Both the position numbers and the translations under genes were made by a program. From contig JACJWA010000001.1 of NCBI GenBank assembly GCA_020637395.1, forward strand, positions 1-64,000: DNA of 64,000 bases, written 5' to 3'. The DNA comes from Calditrichota bacterium (GTDB lineage: Bacteria > Electryoneota > RPQS01). The notes beneath the pieces were generated by a model. That model was not told the DNA's origin and did not search any database. It was given only the letters and a program-made list of their open reading frames with translations. Each line of letters starts with the position of its first letter. Within the stretch, counting starts at the first letter, position 1. Below, piece by piece: positions 44,541-53,836 of the stretch.

Positions 44541-45931
44541 TCCAGCACGACTGGCATGACATCTCAGAAGAGCGCGCCTTTGCACTCTTGAATGAACTGG
44601 ATGGCCGTGGACCGCGCTACACTTCCTATCCCACGGTTCCGGTTTGGAAAGCTCCGGTGCGCGAACAGGCTTTCCTAAACACACTGCACAGGCTCGGGCA
44701 GGATAACCACGGCATCGCGGTGTATGTTCACCTGCCGTTTTGCCGTCAACGATGTCTCTATTGCGGCTGCAATGCGCACATCACGCACGAGGCCGCGCGC
44801 ATGAACCGCTATATGGATGCGCTGGAAGACGAAATTCGCCGCGTGGCCAGCGAGTTCGAACATCCGGTCCGACATTCTCAATTGCATCTCGGCGGTGGCA
44901 CTCCGACCTACATTCCCGCCGAGCGCCTCGCGCGCATGCTGGATCTCTTGATTGATAGTATTCCCGGAACTCCGGACTTTGATCGCTCTGTCGAAGTGGA
45001 TCCGCGAGTCACGACCGACGAGCATCTGAGCCTCTTGGCCGAGCGCGGCTTTCGCAGAATCTCAGCAGGACTTCAGGATTTGAACTCCGACGTGCAGGCC
45101 GCCGTCTGCCGAGTTTTTTCCTTTGAGCAGATTCGCAACTTCATCGCCCGTGCCCGCGATCACGGCTTCACCGGCGTGAACATTGATCTGATTTACGGCT
45201 TGCCTCGTCAAACTCGCGACACGTGGCACGAAACTCTTAAAGCCGTCGCCTCGCTTCGCCCGGACCGTCTCGCGTGTTTTGGGTATGCGCATTTGCCCGC
45301 GCGCATGAAACATCAGCGCGCCATTGATGAAGACGAGCTGCCGTCCTCGCGCGAACGCCTGAACATGCTCTTTGAAGCGCATCGCGTGCTGGGGGATGCG
45401 GGCTATGTCGGGATCGGGATGGATCACTTCGCGCTGCCGGACGATGATCTGACCAAAGCGCAAACGCGCGGAAATCTCTGGCGCAATTTCATGGGCTACA
45501 CCACGACGCGCGGACTGGAGCTTCTGGGGTTTGGATGCTCGGGCATCAGCGAATTCCGTGACTTGTTTGTGCAAAACATCGTGCAGCCCGAAGCCTATGC
45601 TGACGCGATTGAAGCGGGCAAGTGGCCCTTGGACCGAGGACATGAACTTTCCGCCGATGATCGCGCCACCAAACAGATCATCAATCATCTGATGTGCAAT
45701 CTGGAAGTCAGCGTGCCGGAAACCTCCGTCGAAACGGGCGACGACTTCTCGGAAAGAGTGCGCGCCGCGATGGAGCACATTTCCCGCTATGAAGAGACCG
45801 GACTTGTCGAGCGAGTGAACGGCGGATTTCATGTGACTCCATTGGGTCAGCTCTTTGTCCGCAATCTGGCCATGCCGTTTGACGGCTACCTCAGCGAACA
45901 GCAGTCCGTGGTGTTTTCCAAAACCGTGTAG
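44537..45931 (+). CDS. hemN: oxygen-independent coproporphyrinogen III oxidase (radical SAM)
   Basis: A 464-residue enzyme. The radical-SAM cluster motif C69-x3-C73-x2-C76 lies in PFCRQRCLYCGCNA, with the HemN-specific fourth Cys at 78. GGGTPTY (near 115), the VEVDPR and GFTGVNIDLIYGLPRQT blocks and the C-terminal HemN domain follow. It makes protoporphyrinogen IX without oxygen, which fits an anaerobic or microaerobic host. Its start overlaps hemE by 4 nt (ATGA). Confidence 0.93.
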   Translation: MIQHDWHDISEERAFALLNELDGRGPRYTSYPTVPVWKAPVREQAFLNTLHRLGQDNHGIAVYVHLPFCRQRCLYCGCNAHITHEAARMNRYMDALEDEIRRVASEFEHPVRHSQLHLGGGTPTYIPAERLARMLDLLIDSIPGTPDFDRSVEVDPRVTTDEHLSLLAERGFRRISAGLQDLNSDVQAAVCRVFSFEQIRNFIARARDHGFTGVNIDLIYGLPRQTRDTWHETLKAVASLRPDRLACFGYAHLPARMKHQRAIDEDELPSSRERLNMLFEAHRVLGDAGYVGIGMDHFALPDDDLTKAQTRGNLWRNFMGYTTTRGLELLGFGCSGISEFRDLFVQNIVQPEAYADAIEAGKWPLDRGHELSADDRATKQIINHLMCNLEVSVPETSVETGDDFSERVRAAMEHISRYEETGLVERVNGGFHVTPLGQLFVRNLAMPFDGYLSEQQSVVFSKTV

Positions 45932-45940
45932 GTTTGCCCA

Positions 45941-46894
45941 ATGAAACAAGCCATTCTCCTCGTGAATATGGGCGGCCCGGCGCGCCGCATTGATGTCGAA
46001 CCGTACTTGCGCGAGATCTTCAGCGACCCTGCGATCATTGATCTTCCGGCCATCATTCGCAAACCTCTCGCGAGTTTGATCGCGCGCAGGCGAGCGGGTG
46101 AAGTTGCCGAACGCTATGAAGACATCGGTGGCTATAGTCCCTTGTTTGACTGGACCGAAGCGCTGCGGCAGAACCTTCTGCAAAACCTCAATGGCCGCGC
46201 CGATCACACGACCGTCAAGTGGGCGTTCCGCTATATCTCTCCGACGATTCCTGAAGCCATGGCCGAACTCGCCGAAAACGGTGTAGCGAAAGTTTTCGTG
46301 CTGCCGCTCTTTCCGCACTATACGCACACCATGACCGGGTCCGTGATGAAAGAGGTCGAGCGCGCCGCGCAGTCGCTGCATATGGAGTATGACTATGTGG
46401 AAGATTGGGGGCAGGAAGAAGTTGTGCTCTCGATCTGGAGAGACTATCTGCTCGATGCACTGCAGGACGCAGGACCCGGCGCGCGCGTGATGTTTGTCGC
46501 GCACGGCATTCCCAAAATCTATGTCAATCGCGGCGACAACTACCCGGATCGCGTGCGCGCCACCGCCGGAAAGCTCGCTGCTCATTTGCCTGTCGGCACT
46601 GAGTCCATCGTGGCATTCCAGAGCAAGGTTGGTCCTGTGGAATGGACCAAGCCCTATATGGAAGACGTGCTGGAAGAGTGGGCACAGTCGGACGCGCCCA
46701 TTGTGATGATGCCGCTGAGCTTCGTCTCCGACTGCCTTGAAACTCTCTATGATCTTGACACCGTCGCCAAAGAAATCGTTGAATCCAAAGGTGTCAAGAA
46801 ATACATTCGCGTGCGCGTCTTCAATGACGACCTGCGATTTTCGAGTGCGCTCTTGAGTTTGATTCCGGACTCCGAACATGCAGAACACTGCTGA
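45941..46894 (+). CDS. hemH: ferrochelatase
   Basis: A 317-residue ferrochelatase. N-terminal LLVNMGGPA; metal-binding His in VMFVAHGIPKIYVNRGDNYP (usually HSLP or HGVP); the Glu of PLSFVSDCLETLYDLD; and FQSKVGPVEWTKPYMED. It inserts ferrous iron into protoporphyrin IX. No [2Fe-2S] Cys set is present. It overlaps hemG by 17 nt. Confidence 0.93.
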   Translation: MKQAILLVNMGGPARRIDVEPYLREIFSDPAIIDLPAIIRKPLASLIARRRAGEVAERYEDIGGYSPLFDWTEALRQNLLQNLNGRADHTTVKWAFRYISPTIPEAMAELAENGVAKVFVLPLFPHYTHTMTGSVMKEVERAAQSLHMEYDYVEDWGQEEVVLSIWRDYLLDALQDAGPGARVMFVAHGIPKIYVNRGDNYPDRVRATAGKLAAHLPVGTESIVAFQSKVGPVEWTKPYMEDVLEEWAQSDAPIVMMPLSFVSDCLETLYDLDTVAKEIVESKGVKKYIRVRVFNDDLRFSSALLSLIPDSEHAEHC

Positions 46895-48296
46895 AACACT
46901 CAGACCCAAGGTCGTGGTGGTCGGCGGTGGCATCGCCGGATTGGCCAGCGCGTTTCTGATTCAAAGGCTCTCCCGCGAGCGCGGCGTGACGCCCGAGATT
47001 ACGCTGCTCGAAGCGCAAGATTCGACCGGAGGCGCCACGCGCACGGAACTTCAGGACGGATTTCTCTGCGAATGGGGTCCCAATGGATTCCTCGACAACG
47101 AACCCGCCACGCTCGATCTTGTGAACATGCTCGGTTTGAGCGAGCGGATCGTCCGCGCCTCGGGTTTTGCAAGCAAGCGCTACATCTATCATCACGGCAA
47201 GATGCGCGAAGTGCCGCTCTCGCCGCGCGCGTTTCTCGGGTCGGACATTCTTCCGGTCGGAGCCAAACTGCGCATGGCGCTTGAGCCCGTCATTCCAGCC
47301 AAACGCAACGGCCACGACGAAACTGTGTATGACTTCGCGCGCCGTCGCCTCGGAACGGATTTCGCGGACTACATGATTGATCCGATGGTCTCGGGAATCT
47401 TCGCGGGAAACGCGCGCGAACTCTCGCTGCGCGCCGTGTTTCCCAAGATGGTGGAGATGGAGACTCAATACGGCGGATTGTTTCGCGCGATGATCGCAAA
47501 GAAGCGCGACGCAAAACGCACCGGTCAGGCTACCGGAGGTCCCGGCGGCGCTGCGGCCACGCTCACGACGTTCAAGAATGGTATGGGCGAACTCACGGCC
47601 AGGCTTGCGAATGAGCTGACCGGAAGTATTATCACCCATTCATCCGTCCGTGCCGTGCATCCCAAGGGCGAAGCTTTTGAAGTCGTCACGCAGGAGAAAT
47701 CCTATTTCGCCGATGCGGTTGTGCTGGCGTGCCCGGCCTATGCCGCGGCGGAGATTCTCAATTCAGTTTGTTCCAATGCCGCCGCCGCGCTGCGCGCCAT
47801 TCCCTATGCTCCCATTGATGTCGTCGCCCATGGACATGCCGTCGAAGATGTTGGCCATGAGTTGGACGGTTTCGGCGTGCTGATTCCGCGCGGACAAGAC
47901 TATCGGGCTCTCGGGTCGCTCTGGTGTGACGCGATCTTCCCGAATCAAGCTCCCACAGGATCGCACCTTCTGCGCACGATGATCGGAGGCGCGCATGATC
48001 CGGGAATCGTTAGTTTGAGCGACTCCGAAGTCGAAGACATCGCGGCAACAGAACATCGCCGTCTCTTTCAAGTCAAAGCCGCGCCGCGCTTCCGTAAAGT
48101 CATTCGTCATCCCAAAGGCATCGCGCAATACACGCAGGGACATCTGCCGCGCGTGGCCGAGCTGGAGCTGCTTGAGAAACAATTGCCGGGGCTTCTGCTC
48201 ACCGGAGCGGGTTATCGCGGCGTGTCCGTGAACGGCTGCGCCAAAGACGCGTTTCGCGTGGCAAATTCGTTGCTCGCACACTGGAGGCTCGCGTGA
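46878..48296 (+). CDS. hemG: protoporphyrinogen oxidase (HemY/PPO type)
   Basis: A 472-residue FAD enzyme. The dinucleotide-binding GxGxxG is in VVVVGGGIAGLASAFLI (residues 12-28); the family block WGPNGFLDNEPAT and the C-terminal LLTGAGYRGVSVNGCAKDAF are the PPO hallmarks. It oxidises protoporphyrinogen IX to protoporphyrin IX. This HemY-type enzyme (by name often hemY) normally uses oxygen, so its pairing with the oxygen-independent HemN is mildly notable. It precedes the hemX-like gene with a 4-nt overlap. Confidence 0.88.
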   Translation: MQNTAETLRPKVVVVGGGIAGLASAFLIQRLSRERGVTPEITLLEAQDSTGGATRTELQDGFLCEWGPNGFLDNEPATLDLVNMLGLSERIVRASGFASKRYIYHHGKMREVPLSPRAFLGSDILPVGAKLRMALEPVIPAKRNGHDETVYDFARRRLGTDFADYMIDPMVSGIFAGNARELSLRAVFPKMVEMETQYGGLFRAMIAKKRDAKRTGQATGGPGGAAATLTTFKNGMGELTARLANELTGSIITHSSVRAVHPKGEAFEVVTQEKSYFADAVVLACPAYAAAEILNSVCSNAAAALRAIPYAPIDVVAHGHAVEDVGHELDGFGVLIPRGQDYRALGSLWCDAIFPNQAPTGSHLLRTMIGGAHDPGIVSLSDSEVEDIAATEHRRLFQVKAAPRFRKVIRHPKGIAQYTQGHLPRVAELELLEKQLPGLLLTGAGYRGVSVNGCAKDAFRVANSLLAHWRLA

Positions 48297-49117
48297 CGCT
48301 CTTGCTCTATACGCTCTTCCCGTGTCTGATGCTCGTGGTCTTCGGCGGGTTGTTCTCCCTCTGGATGATGCTCTATCATCGTCCCGACGAGCATCTTGAA
48401 AAACTGGCCGTGCGATTCGGCTGGATTACCTTGGGCGTGTTCGCCGCGTGGCTGCTGATTCTGAGTATCGCGCAACGACAGCTGCCCATTCTGACCGCCG
48501 GGCAAATCAGCGTCTTCCTCGCGTTTCTGGTCTGGATGGATCAGCTTCTCGTAGAACGCCGGATTTCGCAGCGCTTCCTGACTGTGCTGCCCATCATTAT
48601 CGTCACGGTGCTGTTGCTCACAGGTATCGCGACGGGCTTGCGGCACACCACGGCTCCCGTGGAACTGCACTCGCCCTGGTCCGCCGTGCACATTGTGCTT
48701 TCAACCGCAGGCGTGGCCATGCTCTTCGGCAGCGGAGTTTATGGCGCGGGAGCGATTCTTCTGCGGCGCGTGCTGATTCGTAAACAATTCGGCAGATTGT
48801 TTTCTGCGCTGCCTTCGATGGATGACATGCACCGCCTGCGTGCGCTCGCGGTTTATCACGGCTGGCTCCTGATCACCATCAGCTTTGCGTCGTCCACGCT
48901 CTTCATGTTCATCCAACGCGCGGGCACGCCGAGCTTTTTCAGTCATCTGCATGAGATGTTCGCACTCTGGCTCGCAGCTACGTTGCTCGCCTTGTCCGAA
49001 AACCGCAACTGGCTCGGAGATCAGAGACAGGCAAAACTCACCGTCGCGCTGACCGCTCTGATGTTTCTGCTGCTCGCTGGTTCCGTGACGCAGATCTTCT
49101 TCGGGGGCCAGTCATGA
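48293..49117 (+). CDS. hemX: HemX/CcsA-like multi-pass membrane protein
   Basis: A 274-residue membrane protein with about eight hydrophobic segments, related to the CytC_ASM/CcsA fold. Its position before hemA is the same as HemX in Bacillus, where HemX lowers GtrR (HemA) levels. The WWD motif of true CcsA (present at 55869) is not seen here; instead HSPWSAVHIVLSTAGVAMLF resembles the HemX branch. Symbol and role rest largely on context. It overlaps hemA by 4 nt. Confidence 0.75.
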   Translation: MTLLLYTLFPCLMLVVFGGLFSLWMMLYHRPDEHLEKLAVRFGWITLGVFAAWLLILSIAQRQLPILTAGQISVFLAFLVWMDQLLVERRISQRFLTVLPIIIVTVLLLTGIATGLRHTTAPVELHSPWSAVHIVLSTAGVAMLFGSGVYGAGAILLRRVLIRKQFGRLFSALPSMDDMHRLRALAVYHGWLLITISFASSTLFMFIQRAGTPSFFSHLHEMFALWLAATLLALSENRNWLGDQRQAKLTVALTALMFLLLAGSVTQIFFGGQS

Positions 49118-50412
49118 AGATTGAGATGATTGGTCTCAATCATCGCTCCGCCGGACTCAGTCTGCGTGAACGCGCCGCCGTGTCGCCCGAAGCTTTGCCC
49201 GACCTTTTGCAACGATTGGTCGGGCATCCGAACATTGAAGGCGCCGTCGTGCTCTCCACGTGCAACCGCGCCGAACTCTATCTTTCGCCGACCTATCACT
49301 TCGACGAAGCGGAACTCCGTGGGCTCTATGCCGACGCCTGCGGACTTACCGACGACGAAGCCCAGACCGCGTACGTGTATCGCGATTCCGCTGCCGTCAA
49401 TCAGCTCTTCCGCGTCACCTCCGGTCTCGATTCGCAAATGTTGGGCGAGATTCAGATTCTCGCGCAGGTCAAAACTGCCTACGGCACCGCTTTGGAATTG
49501 GCCGGCACAAACGCGATTCTCAACAAACTCTTCACGCACGCGATCTTCTGTGGAAAAAAGGTGCGCACCCGCACCGCCATTTCGCAGGGCGCCGTCTCCG
49601 TAGCCTATGCGGCCATTGAACTCGCGCAGCGGCTGTTCCGCAAGCTGGACGAGAAGAACATTCTGCTCGTCGGAGCGGGGGAGACCACCCGGCTCGCCGC
49701 AAAATATCTGGCCGATGCAGGTGGCGCAAACTGGCGTGTCTCGAATCGCACACAGGAACGCGCGTCGGAGTTCGCATCAACGATCGGTGCGCAGGTAGCC
49801 TCGTTTCCGCCTGCGCCGGAGGATCTGAGTTGGGCAGACATCGTGGTCTGCGCCACTGCCGCACCCGGTGCAGTGATTCAGGCGGAACCTGCAAAGGCCG
49901 CGCTGCGCTCGCGCAAGCGTCCGCTGCTCTTTTTGGATCTGGCCGTCCCGCGGGATGTGGATCCCGAACTTTCGCGCCACGATGAAGTCTATCTCTATAC
50001 CGTGGATGATTTCCAAGAACTCGTCGCCGCGAACATCAAGTCGCGCGAAAAAGAAGCGGTGCGCGCCGAGGAAATCGTCGAGAAGGAAGTTGCCGAATTC
50101 TCGGAATGGTATCGCCAAAATCGTATTGCTCCCAGTTTGCAGCAGCTGCAATCGGCTCTCGAAAGCATTCGCCTGACCGAGCTTGAGAATCAAGCGAAAC
50201 ACTTTAGGCCCGAAGATCTGTCCGAGCTCGACAAGTTCTCCAAATCTCTTATGAAAAAGGTGACCAGCCTGATCGTCGCCAACATGCGCCGCGCGTCCAC
50301 CGACGGCAGCGACTTGACTTTGGCGCGCGCCATCGCCGTGGCCTTTGCCGGCAAGGATCAGCAGGCCATTGAAGAAATTCTCGAAAAACTAAACCATGAG
50401 CTTTCCCACTGA
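49114..50412 (+). CDS. hemA: glutamyl-tRNA reductase
   Basis: A 432-residue enzyme and the first committed step of the C5 pathway: glutamyl-tRNA to glutamate-1-semialdehyde. The nucleophile Cys50 is in VVLSTCNRAELYL. SGLDSQMLGEIQILAQVK (about 108-125), the NADPH-binding ILLVGAGETTRLAAKYL and the LFLDLAVPRDVDP block are all conserved. The long C-terminal helix mediates dimerisation. It overlaps hemB by 17 nt. As the pathway entry point it is usually the feedback-controlled step. Confidence 0.95.
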   Translation: MKIEMIGLNHRSAGLSLRERAAVSPEALPDLLQRLVGHPNIEGAVVLSTCNRAELYLSPTYHFDEAELRGLYADACGLTDDEAQTAYVYRDSAAVNQLFRVTSGLDSQMLGEIQILAQVKTAYGTALELAGTNAILNKLFTHAIFCGKKVRTRTAISQGAVSVAYAAIELAQRLFRKLDEKNILLVGAGETTRLAAKYLADAGGANWRVSNRTQERASEFASTIGAQVASFPPAPEDLSWADIVVCATAAPGAVIQAEPAKAALRSRKRPLLFLDLAVPRDVDPELSRHDEVYLYTVDDFQELVAANIKSREKEAVRAEEIVEKEVAEFSEWYRQNRIAPSLQQLQSALESIRLTELENQAKHFRPEDLSELDKFSKSLMKKVTSLIVANMRRASTDGSDLTLARAIAVAFAGKDQQAIEEILEKLNHELSH

Positions 50413-51388
50413 CCGCCCGCGACGGCTGCGCCGCACCGAAACGCTGCGCAGACTCGTTCGCGAAACGCATCTGACACCCGCGGACTTCATTCAGCCGCTT
50501 TTCGTCGTTCCCGGAACCAATGTCAAGACCGAAATCAGCAGCATGCCCGGACAATTTCACTGGTCCGTGGATCGCGTCGCCGAAATGGCCGAGCGCTGTT
50601 TTCGCGCCGGAGTGCCGGGAGTGATTTTGTTTGGCGTACCAACACACAAGGATGAAGTGGGCTCCGCGGCCTATGACGACTCCGCAGAAGTGCAAAGCGC
50701 CGTGCGCGCCATCAAGAAGGCTGTCCCTGAGCTGCTCGTTATCACCGATGTGTGTCTATGCGAATACACGAGCCATGGCCACTGCGGGGTGATTGAACAC
50801 AACGAAGTCGCCAACGACTCAACGCTTGAACTTCTCGCAAGAACGGCGGTCAGTCATGCGCGCGCGGGAGCGGATATCATCGCTCCGTCGGATATGATGG
50901 ATGGACGCATTGCGGCGATTCGCGCGGCGCTGGATCAAAACGGCTATGCGTATCTTCCCATTCTCTCGTATGCGGTCAAGTACGCATCCGCCTACTACGG
51001 GCCGTTCCGTGTTGCGGTGGATTCCGCTCCGCAATTCGGAGATCGCCGCGGCTATCAAATGGACCCCGCCAATGCCAACGAAGCTCTGCGCGAAGTTGAG
51101 CTTGATCTGGCCGAAGGCGCCGACATGCTGATGGTCAAGCCCGGCATCGCCTATCTGGACATCTTGCATACCATCAAAGAAAAATACCGCCGTCCCACAG
51201 CCGCCTATCACGTGTCCGGCGAATATGCGATGATTGAAGCCGCCGCACAGAACGGCTGGGTGGACCGGAAACGCATCATCCTCGAAACTCTGCTCTCCTT
51301 TAAGAGAGCCGGAGCCGATTTTGTCCTGACCTACTATGCCGCCGAAGCGGCCGAGTGGCTGCTTGAGGAGTCCCGTCATGCTCGTTGA
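50396..51388 (+). CDS. hemB: porphobilinogen synthase (5-aminolevulinate dehydratase)
   Basis: A 330-residue enzyme that condenses two 5-aminolevulinates to porphobilinogen. Active-site lysines are K195 (SYAVKYASAYYGPFR) and K248 (MLMVKPGIAYLDI). The three-Cys zinc site is present (C120, C122, C130 in DVCLCEYTSHGHC), so it is a zinc-type enzyme rather than the Asp/Mg type. RRLRRTETLRRLVRE at the N-terminus is typical. It overlaps hemL by 11 nt. Confidence 0.95.
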   Translation: MSFPTDRPRRLRRTETLRRLVRETHLTPADFIQPLFVVPGTNVKTEISSMPGQFHWSVDRVAEMAERCFRAGVPGVILFGVPTHKDEVGSAAYDDSAEVQSAVRAIKKAVPELLVITDVCLCEYTSHGHCGVIEHNEVANDSTLELLARTAVSHARAGADIIAPSDMMDGRIAAIRAALDQNGYAYLPILSYAVKYASAYYGPFRVAVDSAPQFGDRRGYQMDPANANEALREVELDLAEGADMLMVKPGIAYLDILHTIKEKYRRPTAAYHVSGEYAMIEAAAQNGWVDRKRIILETLLSFKRAGADFVLTYYAAEAAEWLLEESRHAR

Positions 51389-52694
51389 ATCCCTGCACGA
51401 AGAACACGTGCACAGCCTTGATATGTCGCGCCAGTGGTTTGAGCGCGCCCGCAAAGTGCTTCCCGGTGGCGTGAATTCTCCGGTGCGCGCCTTCAAATCC
51501 GTCGGCGGACAGCCGCCCGTCATCGCCCGCGCCAACGGCGCGAAGCTCTGGGACGTTGACGGTAACGAGTATATTGATTACATTGGAAGCTGGGGACCCA
51601 TGATCCTGGGTCATCACGCTGCGCCCGTGATTCAGGCGGTCCAAAGGGCTATTGAGTACGGCTTTAGCTACGGCGCGCCGTCCACGCCCGAGATTGAACT
51701 TGCCGAAGATATCGTAGCGCGAGTACCCAGTGTGGACATGATCCGCTTCGTGAACAGCGGAACCGAAGCCACGATGAGCGCGATTCGCTTGGCGCGCGCC
51801 GTCACCGGACGCTCCGTGATCATCAAGTTCTCTGGCGGCTATCATGGCCACGCGGATTCGTTCCTTGTGCAAGCCGGGTCCGGGGCCGCTACGTTTGGAT
51901 TACCCGACAGCCCCGGCGTCACGCCCGGCGCGGCGAAAGACACAAGCTGCGCCATCTACAACGATCTTGAGTCCGTCCGCGAGATTCTCGAGCGCGAGCG
52001 AAACGCCGTCGCCGCGATTATCGTCGAGCCCGTTGCCGGAAATGTCGGCTGCATTCCGCCGAACCCGGGTTTTCTGGAAGGATTGCGCGAACTCTGTGAT
52101 GCGCATGGCGCGCTCCTGATCTTTGATGAAGTCATGACCGGATTCCGCGTTGCGCGCGGCGGCGCGATTGCCCGCTACGGCGTAACACCCGACCTGGTGA
52201 CGTTCGGCAAAGTCATCGGCGGCGGACTTCCCGTCGGTGCGTATGGCGGCAGCCGCGAATTGATGTCAAACATCGCGCCGCAAGGATCGGTTTATCAGGC
52301 CGGCACGCTCTCCGGAAACCCCCTGGCCATGACTGCCGGACTCGCGACGCTTGCAGAGCTTGATCACGACGCGTATCAACTTCTCGAAGAGCGCTCCGCT
52401 CACTTGGAAGCCGGTTTGCTTGATGCGTGCGCGGACGCGGGAATTCCCGCGGTCGTGCAGCGCGTCGGTTCGATGCTGACGCTGTTCTTCGCGGAACACA
52501 AAATTCAAAATTACGCCGATGCGCAAAGAGCGCATCACGATCTGTTCCGCAAGTTTTTCCACGGCATGCTGCTGCGCGGCGTGCATCTGCCGCCGTCAGG
52601 CTACGAATGTTGGTTCGTCTCTCTTGCGCATGACGAGTCCGTGATCGCGCGCACGCTTACCGCTGTCAGGGAGGCGCTCAACACTTTACACTAA
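51378..52694 (+). CDS. hemL: glutamate-1-semialdehyde 2,1-aminomutase
   Basis: A 438-residue PLP enzyme. I chose the ATG at 51378, behind GAGGAG at 51366-51371; the frame is open further upstream inside hemB. The PLP lysine is K278 in LVTFGKVIGGGLPVGAYGG. VNSPVRAF, RFVNSGTEATMSAIRLARA and FDEVMTGFR are also conserved. It converts glutamate-1-semialdehyde to 5-aminolevulinate. With hemA, B, C, D, E, N, H and G it completes the route from glutamyl-tRNA to heme. Confidence 0.95.
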   Translation: MLVESLHEEHVHSLDMSRQWFERARKVLPGGVNSPVRAFKSVGGQPPVIARANGAKLWDVDGNEYIDYIGSWGPMILGHHAAPVIQAVQRAIEYGFSYGAPSTPEIELAEDIVARVPSVDMIRFVNSGTEATMSAIRLARAVTGRSVIIKFSGGYHGHADSFLVQAGSGAATFGLPDSPGVTPGAAKDTSCAIYNDLESVREILERERNAVAAIIVEPVAGNVGCIPPNPGFLEGLRELCDAHGALLIFDEVMTGFRVARGGAIARYGVTPDLVTFGKVIGGGLPVGAYGGSRELMSNIAPQGSVYQAGTLSGNPLAMTAGLATLAELDHDAYQLLEERSAHLEAGLLDACADAGIPAVVQRVGSMLTLFFAEHKIQNYADAQRAHHDLFRKFFHGMLLRGVHLPPSGYECWFVSLAHDESVIARTLTAVREALNTLH

Positions 52695-52708
52695 ACTGAA
52701 TTGACTCT

Positions 52709-53836
52709 ATGCTGCGTTGGCTGAGCACCGCATGGCGAAAACCCAAGCTGCCCTTTCGGCGGCATTTCGTCATGTTCGCGCTCATCTCGTTTGTGGCGAT
52801 TGCGCAGCTCACGTGGTGGTCGGTGTTTCAGTTCAGCGAGGGCCGCAGACTGATTGAAACTCAAAACGGCTACTGGCAGCAGCAGATCGTCGTCGCGTAT
52901 CAACTGCGCACGACGCTCGGCGCCGATTTCGAAATCTGGCTCGCAAATACCTTTCCGGACCTTGAGATTGTGACGGGCGGAGTGGTTGAAGTGAAGCCCG
53001 CCGCGCGGCAGAAACTCGAAGCCTTCATTCACAAGAGAATGCGCATGTTCATTTCCGAAGGCGCGTTCTTCGGACTTCTGGTGTTGGCCGGTGTGCTTTT
53101 CATGTTTCGCACACTGCGCGAAGAGATTGACATCGAGCACAAACAGAGCGTGTTTCTCTCCGCGATGTCGCACGAACTGAAAACCCCCATCACGTCGCTG
53201 CGCATGTACGTGGACACCTTGCGTGAGCGCGAGCTGCCGCAGGCAAAACGCGCCGAACTGCTTGGAGTGATGTCGCTCGATCTGAATCGCCTGAACGATC
53301 TGATCGAACAGCTCTTGCAAGCCCAGCGCGTGCTGACTCCCAAGACCGCGCTGCCGCTCGAACGAATTGACCTGAGCGAAGAAACCGTGCGCGCGGTGAA
53401 TGATCTCAAAGAGCGTATTCTGTTTTCCGGCAAGCACCGGCTGAATGTGGATACGGAATACGGTCTGGAAGCCATGGCCGATCCGCGCCGCTGGCAGCTT
53501 GTCGTCAAGAATCTTGTGGACAACGCGGTGAAATACGCGCCCGCGGGCGGCATGATTGACGTCTATCTCGCCAAGCGCGATGGGAAAATCGAACTGACCG
53601 TTTCGGATGAAGGCCAGGGCTTCGCGCCTGATGAGCCCGCGCGGCTGTTTGAGAGATTCTATCGCATCGGTGATGAAGACACGCGCGCTTCGCAAGGCGT
53701 CGGATTGGGACTATATCTGGTCAAGGAAATTGTCTCGGCCATGCGCGGAACGGTCAGCGCCGCAAGCCCCGGACCGGGAAAAGGCTCCACATTCACCGTC
53801 ACTGTTCCCGAAGCAAGAAACGAACACCGTGCCTGA
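52709..53836 (+). CDS. sensor histidine kinase
   Basis: A 375-residue membrane kinase. Two membrane segments (about 18-42 and 116-135) flank a short periplasmic domain of about 70 residues with no recognisable sensor fold. HisKA has His155 (SAMSHELKTPITSLRMY). HATPase_c has the N box (VVKNLVDNAVKYAPAGG), G1 (VSDEGQGFAP) and G2 (QGVGLGLYLVKEIV). It starts 14 nt after hemL and overlaps the regulator gene by 8 nt, so it belongs to the hem run. The signal is unknown; a redox or haem-linked cue would fit the context. Confidence 0.9.
   Translation: MLRWLSTAWRKPKLPFRRHFVMFALISFVAIAQLTWWSVFQFSEGRRLIETQNGYWQQQIVVAYQLRTTLGADFEIWLANTFPDLEIVTGGVVEVKPAARQKLEAFIHKRMRMFISEGAFFGLLVLAGVLFMFRTLREEIDIEHKQSVFLSAMSHELKTPITSLRMYVDTLRERELPQAKRAELLGVMSLDLNRLNDLIEQLLQAQRVLTPKTALPLERIDLSEETVRAVNDLKERILFSGKHRLNVDTEYGLEAMADPRRWQLVVKNLVDNAVKYAPAGGMIDVYLAKRDGKIELTVSDEGQGFAPDEPARLFERFYRIGDEDTRASQGVGLGLYLVKEIVSAMRGTVSAASPGPGKGSTFTVTVPEARNEHRA

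Noticed and set aside
45062..46933. A 623-codon minus-strand ORF across hemN and hemH.
   Set aside because: Long antisense frame in GC-rich coding DNA with no recognisable family; the plus-strand genes are certain.
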